64,000 nucleotides of DNA, taken from positions 1 to 64,000 of the forward strand of contig JAGZJZ010000006.1 in assembly GCA_018365455.1 (NCBI GenBank), in the 5' to 3' direction. The notes below the pieces were generated by a model that made no database searches, was not told the DNA's origin, and was given only the letters and a program-made list of their open reading frames with translations. Positions 63,826 to 64,000 of the stretch are shown here, in pieces. This DNA is from Clostridiales bacterium. GTDB lineage: Bacteria > Bacillota > Clostridia > Lachnospirales > Lachnospiraceae. Both the position numbers and the translations under genes were made by a program. Position 1 is the stretch's first letter; each line of letters begins with the position of its first letter.

Positions 63826-64000
63826 ACTTTCTGCCTCCCTTACCATAAAACTGCTGCCGTTCCTCATAAAATACTTCCACATACCGGCTCAGATCACGGA
63901 ACTCTTCCGTTAATACATAATCTTCAAAAACAATCGAAACCTTCAGAGGATTATGCATAACCATAAATTCATTTTCACTGCAGAGGGGCTTAAATCCTGC
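63815..64000 (-). CDS. C-terminal end of an unidentified gene (cut by window edge)
   Basis: 61 codons are open from the right edge to a TAA at 63815-63817. The visible end reads AGFKPLCSENEFMVMH and later SIVFEDYVLTEEFRDLSRYVEVFYEERQQFY. Its stop overlaps the start of the sensor phosphatase gene by 11 bases, which shows an operon. The opening GFKPL..ENEFMVM slightly resembles the end of a GNAT acetyltransferase, but too little is present to name it. Confidence 0.6.
   Translation of the reverse strand, partial: AGFKPLCSENEFMVMHNPLKVSIVFEDYVLTEEFRDLSRYVEVFYEERQQFYGKGGRKYEA

Noticed and set aside
63826..63882. N-terminal extension of the sensor phosphatase
   Set aside because: The extension overlaps another frame (63815-64000) that runs in from the edge. 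The ATG at 63825 has a clear GGGAGG.

Overview
The window looks like chromosomal DNA from a low-GC, single-membrane, anaerobic Firmicute, most likely a gut Lachnospiraceae-type Clostridium. This rests on AT-rich intergenic DNA, strong AGGAGG-type ribosome sites, a type IV pilus operon without a secretin gene, LytTR/AgrC-type two-component genes, and a Nif11-type/radical-SAM peptide cluster. No rRNA, tRNA, CRISPR or insertion sequence was seen. Almost everything is on the minus strand; only about 40.2-41.3 kb and 47.9-52.5 kb are transcribed rightward.

Region 1 (1-26.8 kb) is a cell-surface block. At the left edge is a truncated leucine-rich-repeat surface protein, then a small membrane protein, then one enormous reading frame of 7456 codons (3365-25735). 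That protein starts with a type IV prepilin signal, continues through thousands of residues of GLUG-type repeats and a Thr/Glu/Ser-rich tether, and ends in two cell-wall hydrolase domains (NlpC/P60 and a SleB-like hydrolase). Directly upstream is the apparent major pilin gene, broken by a frameshift that one missing T would explain, followed by a strongly structured gap.

Region 2 (26.8-39.8 kb) is a complete Gram-positive type IV pilus operon. In transcription order it encodes a LytTR regulator with a degenerate receiver, three minor pseudopilins, a small membrane protein, an acidic protein ending in a bactofilin-like domain, then PilC, PilM, PilN, PilO, PilD (prepilin peptidase), PilB and PilT. 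A coiled-coil protein is divergently transcribed at 40.2 kb. The machinery can process and assemble the pilin and, by inference, the giant pseudopilin.

Region 3 (41.3-46.8 kb) holds a MoxR-DUF58-transglutaminase operon and an aspartate/glutamate racemase-family gene. Region 4 (47.0-52.5 kb) has two divergent LytTR response regulators separated by a repeat-bearing promoter region. The rightward one is followed by a cell-surface protein and an AgrC-like histidine kinase.

Region 5 (52.6-64.0 kb) is a peptide natural-product locus: three small proteins carrying a double-glycine-type leader motif, a radical SAM/SPASM enzyme, an NHLM-type export set (C39-peptidase ABC transporter, second ABC protein, very short HlyD-like protein) and a sigma factor. 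It is bracketed by an RsbU-like sensor phosphatase and RsbW-like kinase upstream and an RsbV-like STAS protein downstream, so it looks like a ribosomally made, modified peptide under partner-switching control.

The two most unusual systems are the giant pilin-anchored wall-hydrolase protein and the partner-switch-bracketed radical-SAM peptide cluster.
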